This document shows, piece by piece, positions 7,526 through 14,542 of a DNA stretch of 23,926 nucleotides. How positions within the stretch are numbered: the first letter of the stretch is position 1; every line of letters starts with the position of its first letter. The notes under the pieces were generated by a model that was given only the letters and a program-made list of their open reading frames with translations, had not been told where the DNA came from and made no database searches. The translations under genes and the position numbers were made by a program. The DNA comes from Dehalococcoidia bacterium (GTDB lineage Bacteria; Chloroflexota; Dehalococcoidia; Lucifugimonadales; Lucifugimonadaceae), in NCBI GenBank assembly GCA_012270805.1, contig JAAXHR010000049.1, forward strand, positions 1 to 23,926, in the 5' to 3' direction.

Positions 7526-7867
7526 TCAGTGGAAACTCTTAACTGCATCGTCGTATGAGTCGACGACTTCGATAACTTGGTCGCAAGCGGTGAGGCTGAA
7601 GAGGGTGGAGATGTTAGCGCCGAGACCGCAGATGACGAGTTTGCCTTGTTTAATCACCAAACGAGCGGCGATTGAGAGCAGAGAGTGGATTCCGGCGGTG
7701 TCGATGGCCTCCACATCGCCGAAGTCGATGATGATTTTCGAATCGCCGTTGCTAATGCGATCCTGGATGGGTTTTTCGAACTCCCCAATGTCCGGAGCTT
7801 CGATACGCCCTTTGGGCAACAAGACGAGAATGGCCCCGTCGCGCCTTTGTATGGCTTCGATTGTCAA
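7526..7867 (-). CDS. STAS-domain protein, anti-sigma factor antagonist-like
   Basis: The 113-residue protein is a single STAS domain of the SpoIIAA/RsbV type. The phosphorylation loop reads VEAIDTAGIHSLL (52-64). The residue after Asp56, Ser58 in SpoIIAA, is Thr57 here, still a possible phospho-acceptor. Family members bind anti-sigma factor kinases and release a sigma factor when dephosphorylated. No kinase, phosphatase or sigma factor gene is adjacent, so the partner must lie elsewhere, and the protein could serve another STAS role. The reading frame starts with TTG at 7867, since the domain begins almost at once (TIEAIQRRDGAILVLLPKG). GGAAC upstream is only a weak ribosome-binding site. 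Confidence 0.85.
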   Translation of the reverse strand: MTIEAIQRRDGAILVLLPKGRIEAPDIGEFEKPIQDRISNGDSKIIIDFGDVEAIDTAGIHSLLSIAARLVIKQGKLVICGLGANISTLFSLTACDQVIEVVDSYDDAVKSFH

Positions 7868-7948
7868 GTCTTGTTCCGAGACCAGCGAACGTCAATTTTT
7901 GAATGAGACAGGGATCGGCATGAACGCAGCCTTGCTTCCCAGCCCGAC

Positions 7949-7954
7949 ATTATA
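7949..7954 (-). promoter_or_regulatory. Candidate -10 element for the STAS gene and genes downstream
   Basis: A perfect TATAAT lies on the minus strand 81 bases before the TTG start of the STAS gene. The hexamer 17 bases further upstream is TTCGTG, a poor -35, so the promoter call rests on the -10 alone. Confidence 0.4.
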
Positions 7955-8000
7955 TGCAAAACTTAACAATTCACGAAAAATCAACGCGCGTCAAGGCACT

Positions 8001-8026
8001 GAGAGGCTGGGGCCGGCCGGTCTCTC
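8001..8026 (+). repeat. Imperfect palindrome in the divergent intergenic region
   Basis: GAGAGGCTGG and CCGGTCTCTC flank a six-base loop. As plus-strand RNA this forms a 10-bp stem with two G-U pairs. It lies between the divergent STAS and crotonase genes, 120 bases before the crotonase start, and no U-tract follows. It may be an operator or an unrelated palindrome. Confidence 0.45.
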
Positions 8027-8096
8027 GCCCGATGTGAGCGTTCGATTAGAAATCGTGCAACGCTTAAGTGGCGATCTGCTCTGCGACGCGCCAGAC

Positions 8097-8102
8097 TATA
8101 CT
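8097..8102 (+). promoter_or_regulatory. Candidate -10 element for the crotonase gene
   Basis: TATACT lies 43 bases before the ATG at 8146 on the plus strand, a suitable place for a promoter facing the crotonase and CoA-transferase genes. No convincing -35 sequence is visible 16-18 bases upstream. Confidence 0.35.
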
Positions 8103-8145
8103 ACTGACGAACCGACTGAAGCGCCGACGCACTGAGGGACTGACC

Positions 8146-8910
8146 ATGAACTACGAAGACATTGTTGTTTCCAAGGATGACGGTGTGGGTATCATTCGTT
8201 TGAACCGCCCGAAAGTGCTGAATGCGCTGAGCCGGAGGTTGTTCCGGGAGGTTGATGACGCTATCAGCGACATGGAGATGGACGCCGACATTAAGGCAGT
8301 CATATTTACCGGAACTGGCGAACGTGCGTTTTCGGCGGGTGCAGACATCCACGAGCAAGTGCGCAATGCGGAGAATCCGCCGCTACCGGATCCTAACCGC
8401 GCCGAGTATTCGTGGCATGTTGCCGCCTGCACGAAACCAACGATCGGGGCCCTGAACGGACTTGCGTACGGCGGTGGTGCGGTGATGGCGTCTAGCTTCG
8501 ACATTCGAGTGGGTTGCGAGCGTTCAAGCTTCCGCTTCCTCGCGGCATCTTATGGCCGAGTGAATTCCACCTGGAGCCTTCCGATGCAGATAGGCTGGCC
8601 CAAAGCCAAGGAGATGCTTTTCAGCGCGCGCGTGGTGGAGGCGGAAGAGGCGTATCAGATCGGGATGCTGAACCATCTCGTCAGCGTGGATGAGCTGATG
8701 CCGAAGGCGATGGAGATAGCACAGCAGATCGCCGCCAACGATCCGCGCATGGTGCAGGGTATCAAGGAACTGATGGTGGAAGATGTGGGCGAAGGCTGGC
8801 GCTGGATGTACGAAAACGAAGCGGCGGCGCAAAGGGGCAAGTTGAGGCCGACACCGGTAGAAGAAGGTTTTGCCGAGTTTCTTGAGCGCAAAGGAAGAAA
8901 GGATGCGTAG
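8146..8910 (+). CDS. Crotonase-superfamily protein lacking both hydratase glutamates
   Basis: The 254-residue chain has the crotonase fold, which binds acyl-CoA and stabilises a thioester enolate in an oxyanion hole. The oxyanion segments are visible: RAFSAGADI (60-68) and GALNGLAYGGGAVMASSFDI (101-120). In true enoyl-CoA hydratase the residues equivalent to rat Glu144 and Glu164 add water. By motif alignment they are Val113 (in GGGAVM) and Ala133 (in FLAASYG) here. The protein is therefore unlikely to be a standard hydratase and may be an isomerase, hydrolase, decarboxylase or other crotonase variant. A more upstream start exists, but GAGGG seven bases before the ATG at 8146, and the MNYEDIVVSKDDGVGIIRLNRP opening, decide for that start. 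A CoA transferase gene follows after 92 bases, so it probably acts on a CoA ester made by that enzyme. Confidence 0.88.
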   Translation: MNYEDIVVSKDDGVGIIRLNRPKVLNALSRRLFREVDDAISDMEMDADIKAVIFTGTGERAFSAGADIHEQVRNAENPPLPDPNRAEYSWHVAACTKPTIGALNGLAYGGGAVMASSFDIRVGCERSSFRFLAASYGRVNSTWSLPMQIGWPKAKEMLFSARVVEAEEAYQIGMLNHLVSVDELMPKAMEIAQQIAANDPRMVQGIKELMVEDVGEGWRWMYENEAAAQRGKLRPTPVEEGFAEFLERKGRKDA

Positions 8911-9002
8911 CGGTTGACGAATATGATGACGAAACTTTGGATTGATACGCAAGACTAGTAGAAAAACGGGGCTACGGCAGAACCGCGAGAGGACAAAAGT
9001 GG

Positions 9003-10238
9003 ATGAAATCTAGAAACGGCAAGTTGAAGACGCCGCTTGAAGGCATACGGGTGCTGGACCTGGGGCGATATCAGGCGGGACCGCGCTGCGCGTTGATGTT
9101 TGCGCGAATGGGAGCAGAGGTGATCAAGGTTGAGTCGGTGCGTGGCGATGAGAGCCGTGCGAACGGGCCGCGGGTGCGGGGACAGTCCGCGTACTGGGTG
9201 CAGTACAACAGCGGCAAGAAGAGCCTCGCGATCAATCTCCGGACTGAAAAGGGCAAGGAAGTTCTGCGCGACCTCGTCAAGATATCCGACATCTTCCTGC
9301 AGAATTTTCGCCCCGGAACCATCGACATTATGGGATTCGGATACGAAAAGCTCAAAGAGCTGAATCCCAAGATAATTATGATCAATGTCTCGGCTTACGG
9401 GCAGTACGGTCCTAACCGGGACAAGGTCGGGTTCGACCCGATCGGTCAGGCGATGGGCGGTCTGATGTCGCTAACCGGCTACGGCGATTTGCCTCCGATC
9501 AAGACGTATTTCCCGCTGATCGACCGCATCACGGCCCTGCACGCATGCATCGGAGCGCTTGCGGCATTGCGCGAGCGCGAGATATCTGGAGAGGGTCAGG
9601 CGCTCGAAGTGTGCCTTGCGGATACCGGTTTCACGACTAATGAGATACCGATATCGGCCTTTCTGGGAGGAGGTGTGGAGACGACGCGGCCGGATACGGC
9701 GATCGGCGGTGGTGGGACGCCGTTCGGCGGCATGTATGAAACTGAAGACGGCCATGTAATCCTGGCCGCAGGCAACGACAACATGTGGCCTCGCGTGTGC
9801 GAGGCGTTGGAGCATCCCGAATGGCTCGAGGATCCGCTCTTCGCGACGCGCGACGATCGTACTGAAAACGTGGATGTTTTGGAAGATGGGATAAGTGAGT
9901 GGCTGAAGCAGCGCAGCACTAAGCAGGCGGTTGAAGACTTGTCGGCGCACAGCATACCCTGTGCGCCTGTCAACACCACCGAGCAGGCGGCGAACGAGCC
10001 GCAGCTCCACGAGCGCGAAATAATGATGGAGGTGCCGGACCCAGTGGCGGGAACGATGTGGGTGAGCGGCAAGTCGATCAAGTTCAGCCGCACACCGATG
10101 GTGGTCGGCTCTGCTCCGACGGTCGGGCAGCACACGCGCGAGGTTCTTGGCGGGTTGCTGGGATACCCGGAAGAGAAGGCGCAGATGCTCGTCGATGAGG
10201 AAGTGGTCGGGGTTGACGACTCGCATCAATCGGGCTGA
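9003..10238 (+). CDS. CaiB/BaiF family (class III) CoA transferase
   Basis: The 411-residue chain matches the interlocked-ring class III CoA transferases. Visible family stretches are LEGIRVLDLGRYQAGP (12-27), MGAEVIKVESVRGD (36-49), GKKSLAINLRTEKGKE (71-86), FLQNFRPGTIDIMGFGYE (98-115) and INVSAYGQYGP (127-137). PLIDRITALHACIGALAAL follows, in which Asp174 aligns with the catalytic Asp169 of formyl-CoA transferase. The enzyme moves CoA from one acyl-CoA to a free acid through an aspartyl anhydride. Substrates in this family range from formate/oxalate to carnitine, succinate and bile acids, and none can be chosen here. AGAGGAC upstream of the ATG at 9003 is a plausible ribosome-binding site. 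Pairing with the crotonase-like gene suggests activation and then conversion of one acid. Confidence 0.92.
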   Translation: MKSRNGKLKTPLEGIRVLDLGRYQAGPRCALMFARMGAEVIKVESVRGDESRANGPRVRGQSAYWVQYNSGKKSLAINLRTEKGKEVLRDLVKISDIFLQNFRPGTIDIMGFGYEKLKELNPKIIMINVSAYGQYGPNRDKVGFDPIGQAMGGLMSLTGYGDLPPIKTYFPLIDRITALHACIGALAALREREISGEGQALEVCLADTGFTTNEIPISAFLGGGVETTRPDTAIGGGGTPFGGMYETEDGHVILAAGNDNMWPRVCEALEHPEWLEDPLFATRDDRTENVDVLEDGISEWLKQRSTKQAVEDLSAHSIPCAPVNTTEQAANEPQLHEREIMMEVPDPVAGTMWVSGKSIKFSRTPMVVGSAPTVGQHTREVLGGLLGYPEEKAQMLVDEEVVGVDDSHQSG

Positions 10239-10254
10239 TGGGAGTGCAAGCCCG
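10231..10254 (+). terminator. Possible weak terminator hairpin after the CoA transferase gene
   Basis: CGGGCT and AGCCCG form a 6-bp stem around a 12-base loop, and the left arm overlaps the last sense codons and the stop of the CoA transferase gene. No U-tract follows. It lies in the 93-base gap between two convergent genes, where a terminator is expected. Confidence 0.25.
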
Positions 10255-10331
10255 TCGCAGACGCTCGCGGATGCGGGCAGTTCAGCGATGCTCTGACAGA
10301 AGTCCGGGTAGCTGACCTGGGTAGTGAGGTT

Positions 10332-12242
10332 TCAGCCAGCCGGTGACGGATCTGCGGCGGATGAACCTTCGGTTTGACCGACAGGTTCGAGGTCTTCAGC
10401 GACGTCTCCGCCATCGCCAGAATCGCGCGTTTCACCTTGGGTGGCGAGTGGATCACGACCTTCCATGATGGCTTCGAACTGATCTGCGTCGATCGTCTCG
10501 TTCTCGAGGAGGAAAGTGGAGATCGCTTCCAAGCGGTCTTCATGCTCGGTCAAGATCTGCGTCGCGGTCTCGACTCCTTCTCTGAGGAGCCGATCGATCT
10601 CACGGTCAATTATCGCTTCGGTCTTCAAGCTGTAGTCGCGTTCTTCAGAGATCTCGCGACCGAGGAATATCGCCTCTTGTCGCTTGCCGAACGATCGATA
10701 CGTCAACTCGTCGCTCATGCCGTATCGCATGATCATCTCGCGAGCGATGCGTGTGGCTTGTTCGAAATCGTGGGATGCGCCAGTGGTTATCTTGCCGAGT
10801 TTGAGCTCTTCAGCGGCGCGTCCGCCCATGGCTCCGGCGATGCGTGAGAGCAGGTACGGCTTGGTCAGGTAGGACTTGTCCTCTTGCTCCCAGCGCGTGA
10901 AACCACCTGCATGCCCACGTGCGATTATCGAAATCTTGCCGACGCGGTCGCCCTCGGGCATAAAGTACGGAACGACGGCGTGCCCGGCTTCGTGGTACGC
11001 GGTCAGCCGGCGCTCGTCTTCTGTGATCACCTTGCTCTTTCGAGCCGGGCCGATCGAGACACGGTCGATCGATTCGAGGAGTTCGTCGAGGCCAATAGAT
11101 TTCTTGTTCTTGCGGGCGGCGAGCAGTGCGGCTTCGTTGATCAGATTGGCGAGGTCTGCGCCGGAGAAGCCGGGGGTCTGTTTGGCGACCGCCTGCATCT
11201 CGACCCCCTTGTCGAAAGGCTTGCCCTTGGCGTGGACATCGAGAATAGCGGTGCGGCCACGGATGTCCGGGGTGTCGAGCGTCACTCGACGATCGAACCG
11301 ACCAGGGCGTAGAAGCGCCGGGTCGAGGATGTCGGGGCGGTTCGTCGCGGCGATGACGATGACTGACGAGTTCGTGTCGAATCCGTCCATCTCCACCAGG
11401 ATCTGGTTGAGGGTCTGCTCGCGTTCGTCGTGGCCACCGCCGAGACCGGCGCCGCGATGACGGCCGACAGCGTCGATTTCGTCTACGAAGATGATGCAGG
11501 GTGCGTGGCGTTTGGCCTGTTGGAACAGGTCCCGGACGCGCGAGGCGCCGACACCGACGAACATCTCGACGAATTCGGAACCGGAAATCGAGAAGAAGGG
11601 CACACCGGCTTCGCCTGCTACAGCCCGGGCAAGAAGCGTCTTACCGGTGCCTGGGGGACCGACCAGAAGCACGCCGCGGGGGATCCTGGCGCCGAGAGCT
11701 TGGAAGCGTTCCGGGAACTTGAGGAATTCGACGATCTCTTCGAGCTCCTCCTTGGCTTCGGGTACGCCGGCGACGTCGAAGAATGTAACCGTCGCTTTGG
11801 CGCCGACGAACATGCGGGCGCGAGTGCGTCCGAAGTTCATCGTCTGGCTGTTGCCGGCTTGGGCCTGCCGCAGCATGAATATCAGCAGTCCAGCGAAGAG
11901 TATGAGGGGCAAGAAACCGATAAGGGCCTGCAGCAGAGTCGCCAGTCCGCTCTGCCCGCGCACGTCTAGGCGGTAGTTGTTTAGATCGGCACCGGCGTCG
12001 GAGAGTGCTTCAAATACGCTGGTGGAGGTCTCTTTGCGTGATGAAAATACTTGCGTACCGTTGTCGATCTTGACGGTGTCGCCGTTGACCTCGATGTTGA
12101 GAGCCGGTCCAGTGTTGTCGCGCGCCATTTCGACCACGCGGTTGAAAGGGATGGCCTGCGATCCGTCGCCCTGTCTGAACAACAGCAGTATCAAAGCGAT
12201 CGCGGCGACTGCGATCAAAACGTAGATCAATGAGTTGCGCAT
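10332..12242 (-). CDS. ftsH: ATP-dependent zinc metalloprotease FtsH
   Basis: FtsH is a membrane-anchored hexameric AAA+ protease that degrades misfolded membrane proteins and some regulators. The 636-residue chain has all parts in order: a transmembrane segment (about 5-22), an extracytoplasmic domain, and a second transmembrane segment (about 103-125). The AAA module follows with Walker A GPPGTGKT (195-202), Walker B IIFVDEID, and the second region of homology through NRPDILDPALLRPGRFDRR. The zinc site HEAGH is at 417-421, with the third ligand Asp492 in ASHDFEQA. The C-terminal 35 residues are a disordered, acidic tail. A GTG two codons upstream (12248) is also possible, but the ATG at 12242 is preferred. 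Neither has a well-spaced Shine-Dalgarno sequence, and a TACAAT lies just upstream. The gene stands alone, convergent with the CoA transferase gene. Confidence 0.97.
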   Translation of the reverse strand: MRNSLIYVLIAVAAIALILLLFRQGDGSQAIPFNRVVEMARDNTGPALNIEVNGDTVKIDNGTQVFSSRKETSTSVFEALSDAGADLNNYRLDVRGQSGLATLLQALIGFLPLILFAGLLIFMLRQAQAGNSQTMNFGRTRARMFVGAKATVTFFDVAGVPEAKEELEEIVEFLKFPERFQALGARIPRGVLLVGPPGTGKTLLARAVAGEAGVPFFSISGSEFVEMFVGVGASRVRDLFQQAKRHAPCIIFVDEIDAVGRHRGAGLGGGHDEREQTLNQILVEMDGFDTNSSVIVIAATNRPDILDPALLRPGRFDRRVTLDTPDIRGRTAILDVHAKGKPFDKGVEMQAVAKQTPGFSGADLANLINEAALLAARKNKKSIGLDELLESIDRVSIGPARKSKVITEDERRLTAYHEAGHAVVPYFMPEGDRVGKISIIARGHAGGFTRWEQEDKSYLTKPYLLSRIAGAMGGRAAEELKLGKITTGASHDFEQATRIAREMIMRYGMSDELTYRSFGKRQEAIFLGREISEERDYSLKTEAIIDREIDRLLREGVETATQILTEHEDRLEAISTFLLENETIDADQFEAIMEGRDPLATQGETRDSGDGGDVAEDLEPVGQTEGSSAADPSPAG

Positions 12243-12255
12243 CTTCACGATTTGG

Positions 12256-12261
12256 ATTGTA
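12256..12261 (-). promoter_or_regulatory. Candidate -10 element immediately upstream of ftsH
   Basis: TACAAT on the minus strand lies 7 bases before the GTG and 13 before the ATG of ftsH. If it is used, transcription would begin at or within a few bases of the start codon, giving a leaderless or nearly leaderless mRNA. No good -35 is visible. Confidence 0.35.
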
Positions 12262-12394
12262 AATCACCCTTAAACGGTTTTAGGGCGTGTTCATTTAATC
12301 GATACGTGGGAAAGCGTCGCCTCAGATTTGCAGATCCGTTCCGTAAGCGCAGTTTCCGCATCCGGGCGATCCGGTCTTTCGCTGATGACAAACG

Positions 12395-13141
12395 TTACTC
12401 GTTGAGCGGTTTGTTGCCGTTCTCTTGGCAAAACTCGCGTGCTTGTCCGAGCATGAACTCGCGGACCCCAAGGCCGAAGGTGGTGGCGCCGATCGATTTG
12501 CCTGCTGCTAAGGCACGCCGCTCGATGTCTTCGGTGGCGGCTACGCGGTCAGGATGCATCGGCTGGCCTGCGAGGCCCATGCTTGCGGCGAAGTCGTTAG
12601 GCCCGCCGGCAACGCCGGTGAGGCCGGTGACAGAGAGAATCTCGTCGAGGTTGTCGTGCGCTTTCTTCGATTCGATCTGGGCCATGACGATCATGTTCTC
12701 GTTGGCCCACTTCATAAAAGCTCGCTGTCCGCCGTATTCGGCGATCTTTTCAGGATCGTTGAACTCGGTGCCGCGTCCTCCGCCCCACGATCGCCAACCA
12801 TCTTCCGGGAAGAGGCAGGCGTCGGCGAGGGACTGGGCTTCCTCTTTTGTCTCGACGTGAGGCCCGGTGATGCCCTGGATGCCGCGATCGAGGTAGAGGT
12901 TCACCCAGTACGAGGCGATGTTGGGCACACGGGCGGTGACCGACATGCCGAGGGCGTTGGACAGTCGGCAGATGTCGTCGACGCTTTCTACGTTGTAGGC
13001 CCCGTGTTCACCGTCGATAGAGATCGCGTCGAATCCGACATGCGCGGCGAGTTCGATCAGTTGGGACGAAGGAAACGGGAGGGCGAATACGAGGGCGTAT
13101 CGTCCTTCTCGATTTGCTTTGAGGATGGTGTTTTCAATCAT
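12395..13141 (-). CDS. HpcH/HpaI-family aldolase (2-dehydro-3-deoxyglucarate aldolase type)
   Basis: These metal-dependent class II aldolases split 2-keto-3-deoxy sugar acids or related 2-oxo-4-hydroxy acids into pyruvate and an aldehyde. The 248-residue chain shows GFDAISIDGEHGAYN (36-50, His46 at the catalytic base position of HpaI), ARVPN (70-74, Arg71 for the substrate carboxylate), MAQIES (153-158, metal ligand Glu157) and GGPNDFAASMG (179-189, metal ligand Asp183). The frame is open 81 codons further upstream, but that stretch is Arg/Ser/Pro-rich with no family match. The ATG at 13141 (MIENTILKANREGRYALV) is the normal family start. Its ribosome-binding site is weak. The upstream enolase-superfamily gene lies 95 bases away, and the pair would make sense as dehydratase then aldolase. 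Confidence 0.9.
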   Translation of the reverse strand: MIENTILKANREGRYALVFALPFPSSQLIELAAHVGFDAISIDGEHGAYNVESVDDICRLSNALGMSVTARVPNIASYWVNLYLDRGIQGITGPHVETKEEAQSLADACLFPEDGWRSWGGGRGTEFNDPEKIAEYGGQRAFMKWANENMIVMAQIESKKAHDNLDEILSVTGLTGVAGGPNDFAASMGLAGQPMHPDRVAATEDIERRALAAGKSIGATTFGLGVREFMLGQAREFCQENGNKPLNE

Positions 13142-13236
13142 CTTTGACTTTCTGTGCGTTGCGGTTCGAGATTTTGGGTTCGATTGCTGCATTGTAGCAA
13201 CGGATTTTGGGGGCGATGGAAATCGGCAGTGCAACT

Positions 13237-14394
13237 TTAGATTCGCCGGTTGGTCCCGCCGCGTGCGGTTGGTCGTTTGAACGGCGGATGAGCAGCGATC
13301 TCGTCGAGGTCGAGTTCGATGCCGAGGCCTGGAGCGTCGCTGAGCGTGATGTAGCCGTCTCGCTGTCTTGGCAGACCGCGACATACGGTGAAGTACCAGG
13401 GCGAGTAGAACTCGGCGTGGTACTCCTGGATCTCGAAGTTTACGATGGAGGCGTCGAGATGCATCTCGGCGATGGCTCCGACGGGCGAGCAGACGTTGTT
13501 CGGAGCCATGGTGATGTGTTTGGCCTCGGCCATGGCGGCGATCTTTTTGAGTTCGGTTATCCCGCCCGCGTTAGCAATGTCGGGTTGAAGGACGTCTACG
13601 GCGTGGGCGTCGATGATATCGGCGAACGGGAACTTGGTGTAGAGACGCTCACCGGTTGCGATCGGGATGCCGACCTTTCGCCGGACCTCCAGCAGCTCGC
13701 AGACACGTTCCTCGGATACTGGCTCTTCGTAGAAGAGAGGGTGGTATTTTTCGAGGCGATTCCCCAGTTTGATGGCGTTCATCACGTCGAACTTGGCATG
13801 TGCTTCGACCAGGATGTCCACTTCTGGTCCGACGGTCTCGCGTACGGCGGCGACGCGGGCTTCGGCGATCGCTGCTTCACGTTCGGAGATCTTGTAGTAG
13901 TTGGTCTGCGCGAAGGGGTCGAACTTCAGCGCGGTGTAGCCCATGTCCACGACGACCTTCGACTCTTCGGCGTTCTGCTCGGGGGATCCGGGATTGGCGT
14001 ACCAGCCGTTCGCGTAGACACGAATCTTTTCTCTCTGGGAACCGCCTAGGAGCTGGTAAACAGGACGATCGAGTATCTTTCCCTTGAGGTCCCACAACGC
14101 GATGTCGATCCCGCTGATGGCGGTCATCGCGAGGCGCCCCCGCTTGCCTGGAGCGTTATGGTACAGGTCGGTCCAGATCGCTTCGGAATCGAGTGGATCA
14201 CGGCCGACCACCCACTTTCCCACCAGGTGGGTGGCTAGGAGCTTGACGGCATCGTCGGCTTCCATGGGGCTCGCGTCGCCGAGGCCGTACAATCCGGGCT
14301 GGTCGGTGTTGAGTTGCACTAGAAGCCAGTTGCGGTCGGCGTTGTGATGCTTGGCGGAAAATTGGTGGAACTCGACGCTGGTTACTGCGGGCAT
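13237..14394 (-). CDS. Enolase-superfamily (mandelate racemase / muconate lactonizing-like) dehydratase
   Basis: The 385-residue protein has the N-terminal capping domain and C-terminal barrel of the galactonate-dehydratase-like branch, which abstracts a proton next to a carboxylate using Mg2+. Likely metal ligands are Glu197 (in VEAHAKFD), a Glu of FYEEPV (221-226) and Glu249 (in ATGER). LKFDP (156-160) holds the conserved strand Lys. Two positions differ from E. coli DgoD: the first metal ligand is Glu rather than Asp, and the catalytic His of APHCPLGP reads Asn299 here (APNNVCSP; codon AAC, one base from CAC). His199 beside Glu197 is kept. The reaction is therefore uncertain. GGAG precedes the ATG at 14394. 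The neighbouring HpcH/HpaI aldolase supports a role in acid-sugar or hydroxy-acid breakdown. Confidence 0.9.
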   Translation of the reverse strand: MPAVTSVEFHQFSAKHHNADRNWLLVQLNTDQPGLYGLGDASPMEADDAVKLLATHLVGKWVVGRDPLDSEAIWTDLYHNAPGKRGRLAMTAISGIDIALWDLKGKILDRPVYQLLGGSQREKIRVYANGWYANPGSPEQNAEESKVVVDMGYTALKFDPFAQTNYYKISEREAAIAEARVAAVRETVGPEVDILVEAHAKFDVMNAIKLGNRLEKYHPLFYEEPVSEERVCELLEVRRKVGIPIATGERLYTKFPFADIIDAHAVDVLQPDIANAGGITELKKIAAMAEAKHITMAPNNVCSPVGAIAEMHLDASIVNFEIQEYHAEFYSPWYFTVCRGLPRQRDGYITLSDAPGLGIELDLDEIAAHPPFKRPTARGGTNRRI

Positions 14395-14491
14395 TCTCTT
14401 CTCCAGTTTTTGGTTGTCTTTCTATGGGGAGCCCCCAGGCGTTGTATAAGCATCTGCAAAGGATACCAACCGCTCTACCATCAACGAGCGA

Positions 14492-14524
14492 CAATCGCCG
14501 ATGGAGAATTGCTGGCGGCGATTG
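14492..14524. promoter_or_regulatory. Perfect 9-bp inverted repeat (operator-like dyad) upstream of the DUF2851 gene
   Basis: CAATCGCCG (14492-14500) and CGGCGATTG (14516-14524) are exact reverse complements around a 15-base spacer. The dyad sits in the 148-base divergent region between the enolase-superfamily and DUF2851 genes, directly before a TAAACT (14528-14533) that may be a -10 element. That is the usual place for a repressor site. It could also be an mRNA hairpin if transcription starts further upstream. Confidence 0.5.
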
Positions 14525-14527
14525 CGA

Positions 14528-14533
14528 TAAACT
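14528..14533 (+). promoter_or_regulatory. Candidate -10 element for the DUF2851 operon
   Basis: TAAACT lies nine bases before the ATG at 14543. Together with the absence of any Shine-Dalgarno sequence there, it suggests a leaderless or nearly leaderless mRNA. The -35 region is occupied by the right arm of the dyad and has no TTGACA-like hexamer. Confidence 0.35.
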
Positions 14534-14542
14534 TTGCGGATT

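Noticed and set aside
7862..7867. TTGACA on the minus strand at the STAS start, resembling a -35 box
   Set aside because: It forms the TTG start and next codon of the STAS gene, and no -10 element follows at the right distance.
10876..11460. Long open frames antisense to ftsH
   Set aside because: They mirror the codon bias of the highly conserved ftsH frame and show no domain of their own.
12395..13384. An 81-residue N-terminal extension of the HpcH/HpaI aldolase
   Set aside because: The extension is Arg/Ser/Pro-rich, overlaps the preceding gene, and the family start is at 13141.
14425..14490. tRNA-like stretch on the minus strand (GCTC...GGTAGAGC and a possible 5-bp anticodon-like stem)
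   Set aside because: The D-arm and anticodon arm are wrongly spaced, there is no TTCGA-type T-arm, and the acceptor ends do not pair.
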